Shown: in pieces, positions 41,285-53,249 of the stretch
How the letters are laid out: the number at the start of each line of letters is the position of its first letter
How positions within the stretch are numbered: the first letter of the stretch is position 1
Assembly: GCA_037127315.1 (NCBI GenBank)
Contig: JBBBDQ010000443.1
Coordinates: 1,739,001-1,803,000, forward strand
Length of the DNA stretch: 64,000 nt
Direction of reading: 5' to 3'
Source: Ascarosepion bandense
Lineage: Eukaryota > Mollusca > Cephalopoda > Sepiida > Sepiidae
Program-made: the position numbers and the translations under genes
Notes under the pieces: model-generated
What the model was told of the DNA's origin: nothing
What the model saw: only the letters and a program-made list of their open reading frames with translations
Database searches by the model: none

Positions 41285-44200
41285 TTGCCAAAACATTGAG
41301 GTAATAACAACAAAGATAAGGACATTAATCTGAATGTAAATAATGATGACTCTTCATCCCAGAAATTCAAAGAGAATAACAACAAAGATGAGGACATTAG
41401 TCTGAATGTAATAATGATGACTCTTCATCCCAGAAATTCAAAGAGAATAACAACAAGAATGAGACATTAATCTGAATGTAAATAATGATGACTCCTCATC
41501 CCAGGAATTCAAAGAGAATAACAACAAAGATGAGGACATTAGTCTGAATGTAAATAATGATGACTCCTCATCCCAGAAATTCAAAGAGAATAACAACAAA
41601 GATGAGGACATTAATCTGAATGTAAATAATGATGACTCCTCATCCCAGAAGTCAAGAGAATAACAACAAAGATGAGGACATTAATCTGAATGTAAATAAT
41701 GATGACTCTCATCCCAGAAATTCAAAAGAGAATAACAACAAAGATGAGGACATTAGTCTGAGTAAATAATGATGACTCCTCATCCCAGAAATTCAAAGAG
41801 AATAACAACAAAGATGAGGACATTAATCTGAATGTAAATAATGATGACTCCTCATCCCAGAAATTCAAGAGAATAACAACAAAGATGAGGACATTAATCT
41901 GAATGTAAATAATGATGAATCCTCATCCCAGAAATTCAAAGAGAATAACAACAAAGATGAGGACATTAGTCTGAATGTAAATAATGATGACTCCTCATCC
42001 CAGAAATTCAAAGAGAATAACAACAAAGATGAGGACGGTAATCTGAATGTAAATAATGATGACTCCTGTCCAAAATTCAAAGAGAATATGTTTTCAACAA
42101 AGATGAGGACATTAATCTGAATGTAAATAATGATGACTCCTCATCCCAGAATTCAAAGAGAATAACAACAAAGATGAGGACATTAGTCTGAATGTAAATA
42201 ATGATGACTCCTCATCCCAGAAATTCAAAGAGAATAACAACAAAGATGAGGACATTAGTCTGAATGTAAATAATGATGACTCCTCATCCCAGAAATTCAA
42301 AGAGAATAACAACAAAGATGAGGACATTAATCTGAATGTAAATAATGATGACTCCTCATCCCAGAAATTCAAAGAGAATAACAACAAAGATGAGGACATT
42401 AGTCTGAATGTAAATGATGACTCTTCATGCCAGAAATTCAAAGAGAATAACAACAAAGATGAGGACATTAATCTGAATGTAAATAATGATGACTCCTCAT
42501 CCCAGAAATTCAAAGAGAATAACAACAAAGATGAGGACATTAGTCTGAATGAAAATAATGATGACTCCTCATCCCCAGAAATTCAAAGAGAATAACAAAG
42601 ATGAGGACATTAATCTGAATGTAAATAATGATGACTCCTCATCCCCAGAAATTCAAAGAGAATAACAACAAAGATGAGGACATTAATCTGAATGTAAATA
42701 ATGATGACTCCTCATCCCAGAAATTCAAAGAGAATAACAACAAAGATGAGGACATTAGTCTGAATGTAAATAAAGATGACTCTTCATCCCAGAAATTCAA
42801 AGAGGATAACAACAAAGATGAGGACATTAGTCTGAATGTAAATAATGATGACTCTTCATCCCAGAAATTCAAAGAGAATAACAACAAAGATGAGGACATT
42901 AGTCTGAATGTAAATAATGATGACTCTTCATCCCAGAAATTCAAAGAGGATAACAACAAAGATGAGGACATTAGTCTGAATGTAAATAATGATGACTCCT
43001 CATCCCAGAAATTCAAAGAGAATAACAACAAAGATGAGGACATTAGTCTGAATGAAAATAATGATGACTCCTCATCCCAAGAATTCAAAGAGGAATAACA
43101 ACAAAGATGAGGACATTAATCTGAATGCTAATAATGATGACTCCTCATCCCAGAAATTTCAAAGAGAATAACAACAAAGATGAGGACATTAGTCTGAATG
43201 TAAATAATGATGACTCCTCATCCCAGAAATTCAAAGAGAATAACAACAAAGATGAGGACATTAATCTGAATGTAAATAATGATGACTCCTCATCCCAGAA
43301 ATTCAAAGAGAATAACAACAAAGATGAGGACATTAATCTGAATGTAAATAATGATGACTCCTCGGCCCAGAAATTCAAAGAGAATAACAACAAAGATGAG
43401 GACATTAGTCTGGACCTGTAAATAATGATGACTCCTCATCCCAGAAATTCAAAGAGAATAACAACAAAGATGAGGACATTAATCTGAATGTAAATAATGA
43501 TGACTCCTCATCCCAGAAATTCAAAGAGAATAACAACAAAGATGAGGACATTGAACTGGAAATGTAAATAATGATGACTCTTCATGCCAGAAATTCAAAG
43601 AGAATAACAACAAAGATGAGGACATTAATCTGAATGTAAATAATGATGACTCCTCATCCCAAGAAGTCAAAGAGAATAACAACAAAGATGAGGACATTAG
43701 TCTGAATGAAAATAATGATGACTCCTCATCCCAGAAATTGAAAGAGAATAACAACAAAGATGGACATTAATCTGAATGTAAATAATGATGACTCCTCATC
43801 CCAGAAATTCAAAGAGGATAACAACAAAGATGAGGACATTAATCTGAATGTAAATAATGATGACTCCCTCTGTCCAGAGTCAAAGAGAATAACAACAAAG
43901 ATGAGGACATTGGTCTGAATGTAAATAAAGATGACTCTTCATCCCAGAAATTCAAAGAGGATAACAACAAAGATGAGGACATTAGTCTGAATGTAAATAA
44001 TGATGACTCTTCATCCCAGAAATTCAAAGAGAATAACAACAAAGATGAGGACATTAGTCTGAATGTAAATAATGATGACTCTTCATCCCAGAAATTCAAA
44101 GAGGATAACAACAAAGATGAGGACATTAGTCTGAATGTAAATAATGATGACTCCTCATCCCAGAAATTCAAAGAGAATAACAACAAAGATGAGGACATTA

Positions 44201-47200
44201 GTCTGAATGAAAATAATGATGACTCCTCATCCAAATTCAAAGAGAATAACAACAAAGATGAGGACATTAATCTGAATGTAAATAATGATGACTCCTCATC
44301 CCAGAATTCAAAGAGAATAACAACAAAGATGAGGACATTAGTCTGAATGTAAATAATGATGACTCCTCATCCCAGAAATTCAAAGAGAATAACAACAAAG
44401 ATGAGGACATTAATCTGAATGTAAATAATGATGACTCCTCATCCCAGAAATTCAAAGAGAATAACAACAAAGATGAGGACATTAATCTGAATGTAAATAA
44501 TGATGACTCCTCATCCCAGAAATTCAAAAGAGAATAACAACAAAGATGAGGACATTAGTCTGAATGTAAATAATGATGACTCCTCATCCCAGAAATTCAA
44601 GAGAATAACAACAAAGATGAGGACATTAGTCTGAATGTAAATAATGATGACTCCTCATCCCAGAAATTCAAGAGAATAACAACAAAGATGAGGACATTAA
44701 TCTGAATGTAAATAATGATGACTCCTCATCCCAGAAATTCAAAGAGAATAACAACAAAGATGAGGACATTAGTCTGAATGTAAATAATGATGACTCCTCA
44801 TCCCAGAAATTCAAAGAGAATAACAACAAAGATGAGGACATTAATCTGAATGTAAATAATGATGACTCCTCATCCCAGAAATTCAAAAGAATAACAACGA
44901 AGATGAGGACATTAGTCTGAATGAAAATAATGATGACTCCTCATCCCAGAAATTCAAAGAGAATAACAACAAAGATGAGGACATTAATCTGAATGTAAAT
45001 AATGATGACTCCTCATCCCAGAAATTCAAAGAGAATAACAACAAAGATGAGGACATTAATCTGAATGTAAATAATGATGACTCCTCATCCCAGAAATTCA
45101 AAGAAGAATAACAATAAAGATGAGGACATTAGTCTGAATGTAAATAAAGATGACTCTTCATCCCAGAAATTCAAAGAGGATAACAACAAAGATGAGGACA
45201 TTAGTCTGAATGTAAATAATGATGACTCTTCATCCCAGAAATTCAAAGAGAATAACAACAAAGATGAGGACATTAGTCTGAATGTAAATAATGATGACTC
45301 TTCATCCCAGAAATTCAAAGAGGATAACAACAAAGATGAGGACATTAGTCTGAATGTAAATAATGATGACTCCTCATCCCAGAAATTCAAAGAGAATAAC
45401 AACAAAGATGAGGACATTAGTCTGAATAATGATGACTCATCCCAGAAATTCAAAGAGAGAATAACAACAAAGATGAGGACAGTGATTATCTGATGACAGT
45501 GAATAACAAGATGAGGACATTAATCTGAATGTAAATAATGATGACTCCTCATCCCAGAAATTCAAAGAGAATAACAACAAAGATGAGGACATTAGTCTGA
45601 ATGTAAATAAAGATGACTCTTCATCCCAGAAATTCAAAGAGGATAACAACAAAGATGAGGACATTAGCTCTGAATGTAAATAATGATGACTCTTCATCCC
45701 AGAAATTCAAAAAGAGAATAACAACAAAGATGAGGACATTAGTCTGAATGTAATAATGATGACTCTTCATCCCAAATTCAAAGAGAATAACAACAAAGAT
45801 GAGGACATTAGTCTGAATGTAAATAATGATGACTCTTCATCCCAGAAATTCAAAGAGAATAACAACAAAGATGAGGACATTAGTCTGAATGTAAATAATG
45901 ATGACTCCTCATCCCAGAAATTCAAAGAGAATAACAACAAAGATGAGGACATTAGTCTGAATGTAAATAAAGATGACTCTTCATCACAGAAATTCAAAGA
46001 GAATAACAACAAAGATGAGGACATTAATCTGAATGCAAATAATGATGACTCCTCATCCCAGAAATTCAAAGAGAATAACAACAAAGATGAGGACATTAAT
46101 CTGAATGTAAATAATGATGACTTCTCCCAGAAATTCAAAGAGAATAACAACCCAAAGAAATTGAGGACATTAGTCTGAAATGTAAATAATGAATGAACCT
46201 CAATCCCAAAGAAATTAAAGAGAATAACAACAAAGATGAGGACATTAATCTGAATGTAAATAATGATGACTCCTCATCCCAGAAATTCAAAGAGAATAAC
46301 AACAAAGATGAGGACATTAATCTGAATGTAAATAATGATGACTCCTCATCCCAGAAATTCAAAGCGAATAACAACAAAGATGAGGACATTAGTTTGAATG
46401 TAAATAATGATGACTCCTTCATCCCAGAAATTCAAAGAGAATAACAACAAAGATGAGGACATTAGTCTTTGAATGTAAATAATGATGACTCCTCATCCCA
46501 GAAATTCAAAGAGAATAACAACAAAGATGAGGACATTAGTCTGAATGTAATAATGATGACTCCTTCATCCCAGAAATTCAAAGAGAATAACAACAAAGAT
46601 GAGGAACATTAATCTGAAATGTAAATAATGATGGACTCCTCATCCCAGAAATTCAAAGAGAATAACAACAAAGATGAGGACAATTAGTCTGAATGTAAAT
46701 AAAGATGACTCTTCATCCCAGAAATTCAAAGAGGATAACAACAAAGATGAGGACATTAGTCTGAATGTAAATAATGATGACTCTTCATCCCAGAAATTCA
46801 AAGAGAATAACAACAAAGATGAGGACATTAGTCTGAATGTAAATAATGATGACTCTTCATCCCAGAAATTCAAAGAGGATAACAACAAAGATGAGGACAT
46901 TAGTCTGAATGTAAATAATGATGACTCTTCATCCCAGAAATTCAAAGAGAATAACAACAAAGATGAGGACATTAGTCTGAATGTAAATAAAGATGACTCT
47001 TCATCCCAGAAATTCAAAGAGAATAACAAAGATGAGGACATTAATCTGAATGCAAATAATGATGACTCTTCATCCCAGAAATTCAAAGAGAATAACAACA
47101 AAGATGAGGACATTAATCTGAATGTAAATAATGATGACTCCTCATCCCAGAAATTCAAAGAGAATAACAACAAAGATGAGGACATTAGTCTGAATGTAAA

Positions 47201-48470
47201 TAATGATGACTCCTCATCCCAGAAATTCAAAGAGAATAACAACAAAGATGAGGACATTAGTCTGAATGTAAATAAAGATGACTCTTCATCACAGAAATTC
47301 AAAGAGAATAACAACAAAGATGAGGACATTAATCTGAATGCAAATAATGATGACTCCTCATCCCAGAAATTCAAAGAGAATAACAACAAAGATGAGGACA
47401 TTAGTCTGAATGTAAATAATGATCACTCCTCATCCCAGAAATTCAAAGAGAATAACAACAAAGATGAGGACATTAGTCTGAATGTAAATAATGATGACTC
47501 CTCATCCCAGAAATTCAAAGAGAATCACAACAAAGATGAGGACATTAGTCTGAATGTAAATAATGACTACTTCTCATCACAGATATTCAAAGAGAATAAC
47601 AACAAAGATGAGGACATTAATCTGAATGCAAATAATGATGACTCCTCATCCCAGAAATTCAAAGAGAATAACAACAAAGATGAGGACATTAGTCTGAATG
47701 AAAATAATGATGACTCCTCATCCCAGAAATTCAAAGAGAATCACAACAAAGATGAGGACATTAGTCTGAATGTAAATAATGATGACTCCTCATCCCAGAA
47801 ATTCAAAGAGAATAACAACAAAGATGAGGACATTAGTTTGAATGTAAACAATGATGACTCCTCATCCCAGAAATTCAAGCAGAATAACAACAAAGATGAG
47901 GACATTAGTCTGAATGTAAATAATGATGACTCCTCATCCCAGAAATTCAAGCAGAATAACAACAAAGATGAGGACATTAGTCTGAATGTAAATAATGATG
48001 ACTCTTCATCCCAGAAATTCAAAGAGGATAACAAGAAAGATTAGGACATTAGTCTGAATGCAAATAATGATGACTCCTCATCCCAGAAATTCAAAGAGAA
48101 TAACAACAAAGATGAGGACATTAGTCTGAATGTAAATAATGATGACTCCTCATCCCAGAAATTCAAAGAGAATAACAACAAAGATGAGGACATTAATCTG
48201 AATGCAAATAATGATGACTCCTCATCCCAGAAATTCAAAGAGAATAACAACAAAGATGAGGACATTAGTCTGAATGTAAATAATGATGACTCCTCATCCC
48301 AGAAATTCAAAGAGAATAACAACAAAGATGAGGACATTAATCTGAATGCAAATAATGATGACTCCTCATCCCAGAAATTCAAAGAGAATAACAACAAAGA
48401 TAAGGACATTAGTCTTAATGTAAATAATGATGATGACTCACCCCAGAAATTGAAACAGAAATTACAATGT
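41285..48470 (+). repeat. 7.2-kb satellite, 72-bp unit, about 100 copies
   Basis: Unit: AATAACAACAAAGATGAGGA, CATTAGTCTGAATGTAAATA, ATGATGACTCCTCATCCCAG, AAATTCAAAGAG. The period is a multiple of 3 and one frame on each strand has no stop, so long open frames arise (24-residue repeats such as NNNKDEDISLNVNNDDSSSQ). One runs 46674-48044. Many one-base indels break the frame elsewhere, especially before 46.67 kb. The left edge (CCAAAACATTGAGGT then AATAACAACAAAGATAAGG) is SINE-D tail. Likely noncoding, inside an intron of the 27-kb gene or beyond it. Confidence 0.95.
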
Positions 48471-48507
48471 GGCTTGTGACTATCATAGCATTGAAAAAAC
48501 AAGTCCT

Positions 48508-48735
48508 TGCACGATTACTGAAGTTAATATTGAGCCAGGTCAGTACCTAGATAGGTGACCACTTGGGAATACCAGGTGCTGTAAGCTTGTATGTGTGGCT
48601 GGTGTAATAGATAATGGCTCAGAATTGGTAATCAGAGAGCCAAGTTTCAGTTCTCGTTGGGTTCATATTTACTTACGTGTAAATATCCTTGGGAAAGATA
48701 TGAATCCACCTCTTCTACCCCCAGCTATAGGTTAA
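48508..48735 (+). mobile_element. Composite SINE: 5S rRNA fragment plus tRNA-like SINE
   Basis: 5'-truncated 5S part (ACGATTACTGAAGTTAATAT, TAGGTGACCACTTGGGAATA, CCAGGTGCTGTAAGC) runs directly into a SINE-A-like head (GTGTGGCTGGTGTAATAGAT) and body (CCTTGGGAAAGATATGAATC). Same junction as at 8.77 kb but independently diverged. Confidence 0.82.
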
Positions 48736-48739
48736 TTCG

Positions 48740-49030
48740 TAAGACTTGTATCACTAAATTATTATCATCTTCAAAAAAAAAAATACTTATAATCTAAAAA
48801 ATATTTTCTGGCTTTAAATAACTTGCAAAGGGTTGATAGGCTGTAGGAAATGAATGAATCAATCAGAAATGATATAGTGTATTTGTTTCGTAGTTATAAT
48901 TCCCTAAAGAGAAATAGAATGCTGATTTCATGAACCTGACAGGCTAAAAATCTGATGATTTTTCAAATCAGTTTCATTCTCATGTTTTTTTCTGTTCAGT
49001 ATTATTCTGACATGATGCTGTTAGCATTAT
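48740..49030. other. No gene recognised
   Basis: AT-rich spacer with nothing recognisable. Confidence 0.4.
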
Positions 49031-49035
49031 TATAA

Positions 49036-49238
49036 GTCAGTCAGTCAGTCAGTTAAGTGCCATATGTGATACATGCTTTAGGTGATCATGTCTTGAAAGA
49101 GACATGACTGAATGGGCATAAGATTATCCCGCAGTAGGTTGCCATTGTTTTCTGTGGTAGACTGGTTGCCGACCAAGGCTATAGAACCCAATCTGTCTTA
49201 TTATTTGACTCATAGCTAGAGGGAGAAGAGATGATTTA
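49036..49238 (-). mobile_element. SINE-A, 5'-truncated
   Basis: Palindromic 3' end and body are present (GTCTTGAAAGAGACATGACT on the plus strand). The tRNA-like head is missing. Confidence 0.85.
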
Positions 49239-49348
49239 TATTATTTAGTAATTAGTGGGGGATCAGTTTATTACTTCATAACAATATAAAACCGATCCCC
49301 CACTTTATGTCCAGTAGAAGCTTTAATCATGTTTTCAACTATTACATT

Positions 49349-49613
49349 CAGTCAGTCAGTTAAGTGCCATACGTAATACATGCTTTGGGTGATCATATCT
49401 TGAAAGACATGACTGACTGGGCAGAAGATTTTCCCGCAGTAGGTTGCCATTACTTTCTGCAATAGACTGGTTACCAACCAAGGCTAAAGAACACAATCTG
49501 TTTTGTTATTTAACCCATAACTGAAGGGAGGAGGTGGATTAATACCTTTCCTAAGGGTATTTGCACATAAATAAATGCAACGAATTAAACTGAAATTCGA
49601 AACTCAGCTCCCA
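49349..49613 (-). mobile_element. SINE-A, head truncated
   Basis: 3' end, body and the GAGTTTCGAATTTCAG B-box region are present; the A-box end is lost. It lies 110 bp from the previous copy in the same orientation. Confidence 0.85.
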
Positions 49614-49619
49614 ATTAGT

Positions 49620-50380
49620 ATTGTAAGTAGTAATAAAAAAACACCCTGACTTTGAGCCAGTTTGCTGCCTGATTCATGCTATGATTGTCTTTCTCAAAGA
49701 TTGAATTAAAATAAAAAAATAAGGACCAAAAAATGAATATTACCCGATGTAAATTTTAAAATTTAATCAGTAATTTCTAAGAGATGAGCTTTAATTGTCT
49801 TTTTGAATTTGATGTGCAACGGCTGTCCTCCTTTGGTTAGTTTTGTAAGCAGCATATTGCTTGAAGAATGACAAATTGCATTGTGTGAGAAAATGACATG
49901 GTGACAGGAAGTAAGTCTATGAAACCAATTCTATTCTGACCTTTTTTTTTTTTTGTTTTTATTTCTGAATTGAAAGAACGATTGTAAAATGAACTCAGGA
50001 ATTAGAGGGAGAAGAACCATGAAGAAGTGGTAAGAGAAGGATGCTAAAAAAATCCCAACTATTAGAACCATCAAGAAATTGAGAAGAGGTAGTTCTTTAC
50101 AAGAGACTCTTGAACTGAGAATTCCTGGAAGCAGACTGTGTATCTGAAAAAAAGGAAATAAAATCTTTTTTTTTTTAATCTTTAAAAAAAAATTAAAGAA
50201 TATTTCATCTTGCTTTTTTTTCTGATCAGAAAAATATTTGAAAGACATCAAGGAAAAAAAATCATAACTTTGGTGTGTGTGTGTATACAAACTACGCTAT
50301 ATGGCATGAAAAAGTAATGTTTTAAGTTATGATGTCTTTGATAAGCAATATTTAGTTTATTTTATAAGTGCTGAGAATGT
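49620..50380. other. No gene recognised
   Basis: AT-rich, with A/T homopolymers around 50160-50260; no feature supported. Confidence 0.4.
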
Positions 50381-50384
50381 TTAT

Positions 50385-50770
50385 TTCAAACTGTGGGACC
50401 CAGGTTTGAATCTCACCAGGATCAGTTTGTCTTCATGTTATTGGTTTGGGGAGGCAATCCTAGTGTGTGACACCTTTAGAAAGTGCCTGAAGAAAACCAA
50501 CTCAATCTTTGTGAATGAAATTGAATAGATACAACTGTTTGGAAGCTGTTGTCCTAGCACAAAGTCAAGAGTTTTTTTTATGGTCCTGCGCATAATAGTA
50601 AACCACACATGGCAGCAAGACTTCTGATTAGGAGATTGTGAGGAGCATGGAACCACCTCTTAACTGCTGTTGTCCTCAGGTTCACCCTGACCTGGAGTGG
50701 TAACACCTGCTAGGGTCCCAGCTATGGGCAACTAATAAACCCCCAAACTGGGGTCAAAACACTATGAAAG
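50385..50770 (+). repeat. Dispersed repeat with tRNA-like B box
   Basis: GGGACCCAGGTTTGAATCTCA resembles a Pol III B box. From 50610 it matches 18110-18290 (TAGGGTCCCAGCTATGGGCA, CCCCCAAACTGGGGTCAAAA). Possibly another SINE family; an A box is not clear. Confidence 0.55.
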
Positions 50771-50966
50771 TATAAAAATAGACTTTTATAGAAATGTATA
50801 AATTTTTGAAGGAAAAAAAGTTTTTACTATAACACATTTTTTTTTTCAGGAAAAAGAATTATTACCAGCAATACATTTTTGAATACAAAACTAGAAGACA
50901 CCTTCAGTTTTCTAAAATAAAAAAAAATTTCATCAAAATTTGACTAAATCACCCTTCTCACTATCA

Positions 50967-51274
50967 GGCAGTCAGTTAAGTGCCATACGTGATACACACT
51001 TTGGTGATCATGTCTTGAAAGCGACATGACTGACTGGTCAGAAGATTATCCTGCAGTAGGTTACCATTACTTTCTGTGGTAGATTGGTTGCCAACCAAGG
51101 CTATAGAACCCAATCTGTCCCATTATTTAACCCATAACTGGAGGGAAGAGATGGATTAATACCTTTCCCAAGGGTATTTGCACGTAAGTGAATGCAAGGA
51201 ATTCAACTGGAATTCGAACTCGGCTTCCCAAATTGTCATTCCGAGCCGGTATCCACTGCACCACAATGCACATC
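50967..51274 (-). mobile_element. SINE-A copy
   Basis: Full copy: head GATGTGCATTGTGGTGCAGT, B box GAGTTCGAATTCC, and the palindromic end. Flanked by CTTCTCACTAT (50954-50964) and CTTCCCACTAT (51279-51289), a target duplication with one change. Confidence 0.9.
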
Positions 51275-51489
51275 TGCACTTCCCACTATACCCGAACATT
51301 TTAAAAAAATACCTTAAAGCCCTACTTTTTTGCATTAAATAACCCACAGGGGTTGATATGCCGTTAAATTCAAAATTCAAAAGTTTTTTATCTTTCTCAT
51401 TGTAGCAACCCTCTTCATTCCTTTCATATCTCCCTGGTGAAATATTTGTTCCATTCAAAATGACAAACAATGCCAAACTAAAATATATC

Positions 51490-52205
51490 AACATATATTT
51501 TCATTATTTACATTATTCAGACTATTGTCCTCATCTTTGTTGCCATTTGTACGACATTTCGACCGTTGTACGCTCTGGCTTTCTTCAGGTGCTAGGAATT
51601 TTGAACCAAACCCTTTATTACAATCACTGAGATATTTGATCCTCATTCCTTGCATAGTCCTTAAGGACACATGGCCTAGTGGATATAGACGTTGGTTAGT
51701 TTCTGTGACTTGACCTAAAGACTATTGTCCTCATCTTTGTTGCCATTTGTATGACATTTCGGCTGTTGTACATTCCGGTGTTCTTCAGGTGCTAGGAATT
51801 TTGAACTGAACTCTTATTTTAATCACTGAGGTATATGATCCTCATTTCTGGCATAGTCTCTAAGGACACATGGCCCAGTGCATATAGACGTTGATTAGTT
51901 TCTGTGACTTGACTCAAAGAGTTATGAGTTCAAGCTACAGCAGTGGTGAACAAGTAACTTGCAGGGTTAGAGGGAGATAGCTCATGACTTCTAATTGAGG
52001 CATTACTACTCAAGGAATGAGAATGATATACCCCAGTGATTGTAATGAAGGGTTCGGTTCGAAATTCCTAGCACCTGAAGAAGGCCGGAGTGTACAACAG
52101 TCGAAATGTCGTACAAATGGCAACAAAGATGAGGACAATAGTCCGAATAATGTAAATACTGTCTCATCTCAGAAATATAGACAAATATATTTTCATAGCA
52201 AAATT
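51490..52205. mobile_element. SINE-D cluster, inverted and duplicated
   Basis: 51490-51660: SINE-D body and tail reversed. 51664-51716: tRNA-like head forward (ACATGGCCTAGTGGATATAG). 51719-51862: body and tail reversed again, exactly 200 bp after the first. 51862-52205: a complete forward copy with head, B-box-like GAGTTCAAGCTAC, CACCTGAAGAAGGCCGGAGT, GTCGAAATGTCGTAC and tail AACAAAGATGAGGACAATAG. A 200-bp duplicated unit plus an inverted full copy. Confidence 0.8.
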
Positions 52206-52324
52206 ACCAGCAATACATTTTATGATTTACAAACAATGTACCTAAAAGAAACAACTTACCCTGAAAGTATAAAACTATGTACAAAATATTTGTAGAAAGC
52301 ATAAAATTACCTCCAAAATATATA

Positions 52325-52640
52325 CAGTGTCCCTAAAATCTGAACACCTCGGCAAAAATGCATATTTTTAAGGAATTAAATTTTCAACAACATTTTATTG
52401 AATTGGAATGCTAACAAATATCAATATGATTTCCATCATTTTTTTATTCAAAAGTTGATGTGCTATGCAAAATTCATGTGAACTCAATTCAATAACTCCA
52501 CATTACCATCAATTTGAGCACATTCACTCTTTATGCGTTCAATCAAGTGTGTTGCATCTGTGCTTTTCATTGAGTACTTCTTCTCTTTAAGCAGACCCCA
52601 GAATAAAAAGTCAATTCTTTTTTCTTTTGACAAAACTTTG
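52325..52640 (-). pseudogene. Mariner-like transposase carboxy end, decayed
   Basis: Minus-strand frame RIDFLFWGLLKEKKYSMKST then ATHLIERIKSECAQIDGNVE. The F-WG-LK-K-Y, then L---I---C--I pattern is the carboxy end of mariner-type transposases. Stops follow. The left end CAGTGTCCCTAAAATCTGAA may be a terminal repeat; the partner is not found. Confidence 0.6.
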
Positions 52641-52783
52641 GAGGTAAAAAAAAATATAGTCAGTAAGATTTCCTATGTGTCCAGACTTAGGGTCACTCTG
52701 TAGATTTTGGCATTAAATAAGCCTAAGAGGTTGATATGCTGCTGAAAAAAAGTCAACCAACCAACATGTCATTAATACAGATT

Positions 52784-53090
52784 CAGTCAGTTAAGTGCCA
52801 TACGTGAAACACGCTTGGGCGATCATGTTTTTTTTGAGACATGACTGACTGGGCAGAAGATTATCCCGCAGTAGTTTGCCATTGCTTTCTGCGGTAGACT
52901 GGTTGCCGACCAAGGCTATAGAACCCAATCTGTCCTGTTATTTAACCCATAACTGGAAGGAAGAGATGGATTAATACCTTTCCCAAGGGTATTTGCGCGT
53001 CAGTGAATACAATGGATTCAACTGGAATTCGAACTCGGCTCCCTGGTTTCTCGTTCCGAGCCGATATCCACTGCACCACAACGCACGTCC
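52784..53090 (-). mobile_element. SINE-A copy
   Basis: Full copy: head GGACGTGCGTTGTGGTGCAG, B box GAGTTCGAATTCC and 3' end, with an expanded T run where the palindrome lies (TGTTTTTTTTGAGACATGAC). Confidence 0.9.
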
Positions 53091-53249
53091 TAAATGACTT
53101 AAATATTATATATTTCCTTATTTATTTCTGATTCACAAATGAAAATAAAAAGCTCTTCAAATATTTTCTTCGCTGGATGATCCATTTTTCTTGACTATCA
53201 GTTTTTAATTTTTTTAAAATCTCTTTTTGTGATTTTCTTAAACTTCTTT

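Noticed and set aside
41300..48470. TGATGA...GAAA inside each 72-bp unit as a hammerhead core
   Set aside because: The intervening bases (CTCCTCATCCCA) cannot form stem II and the first C of CTGATGA is absent.
41285..48470. CRISPR-like array
   Set aside because: Repeats are head-to-tail without unique spacers, and the setting is eukaryotic.
41865..48502. Minus-strand frames with repeated SSSLLLFSLNFWDEESSLFT
   Set aside because: Complement of the 72-bp satellite; open only because the period is a multiple of three.
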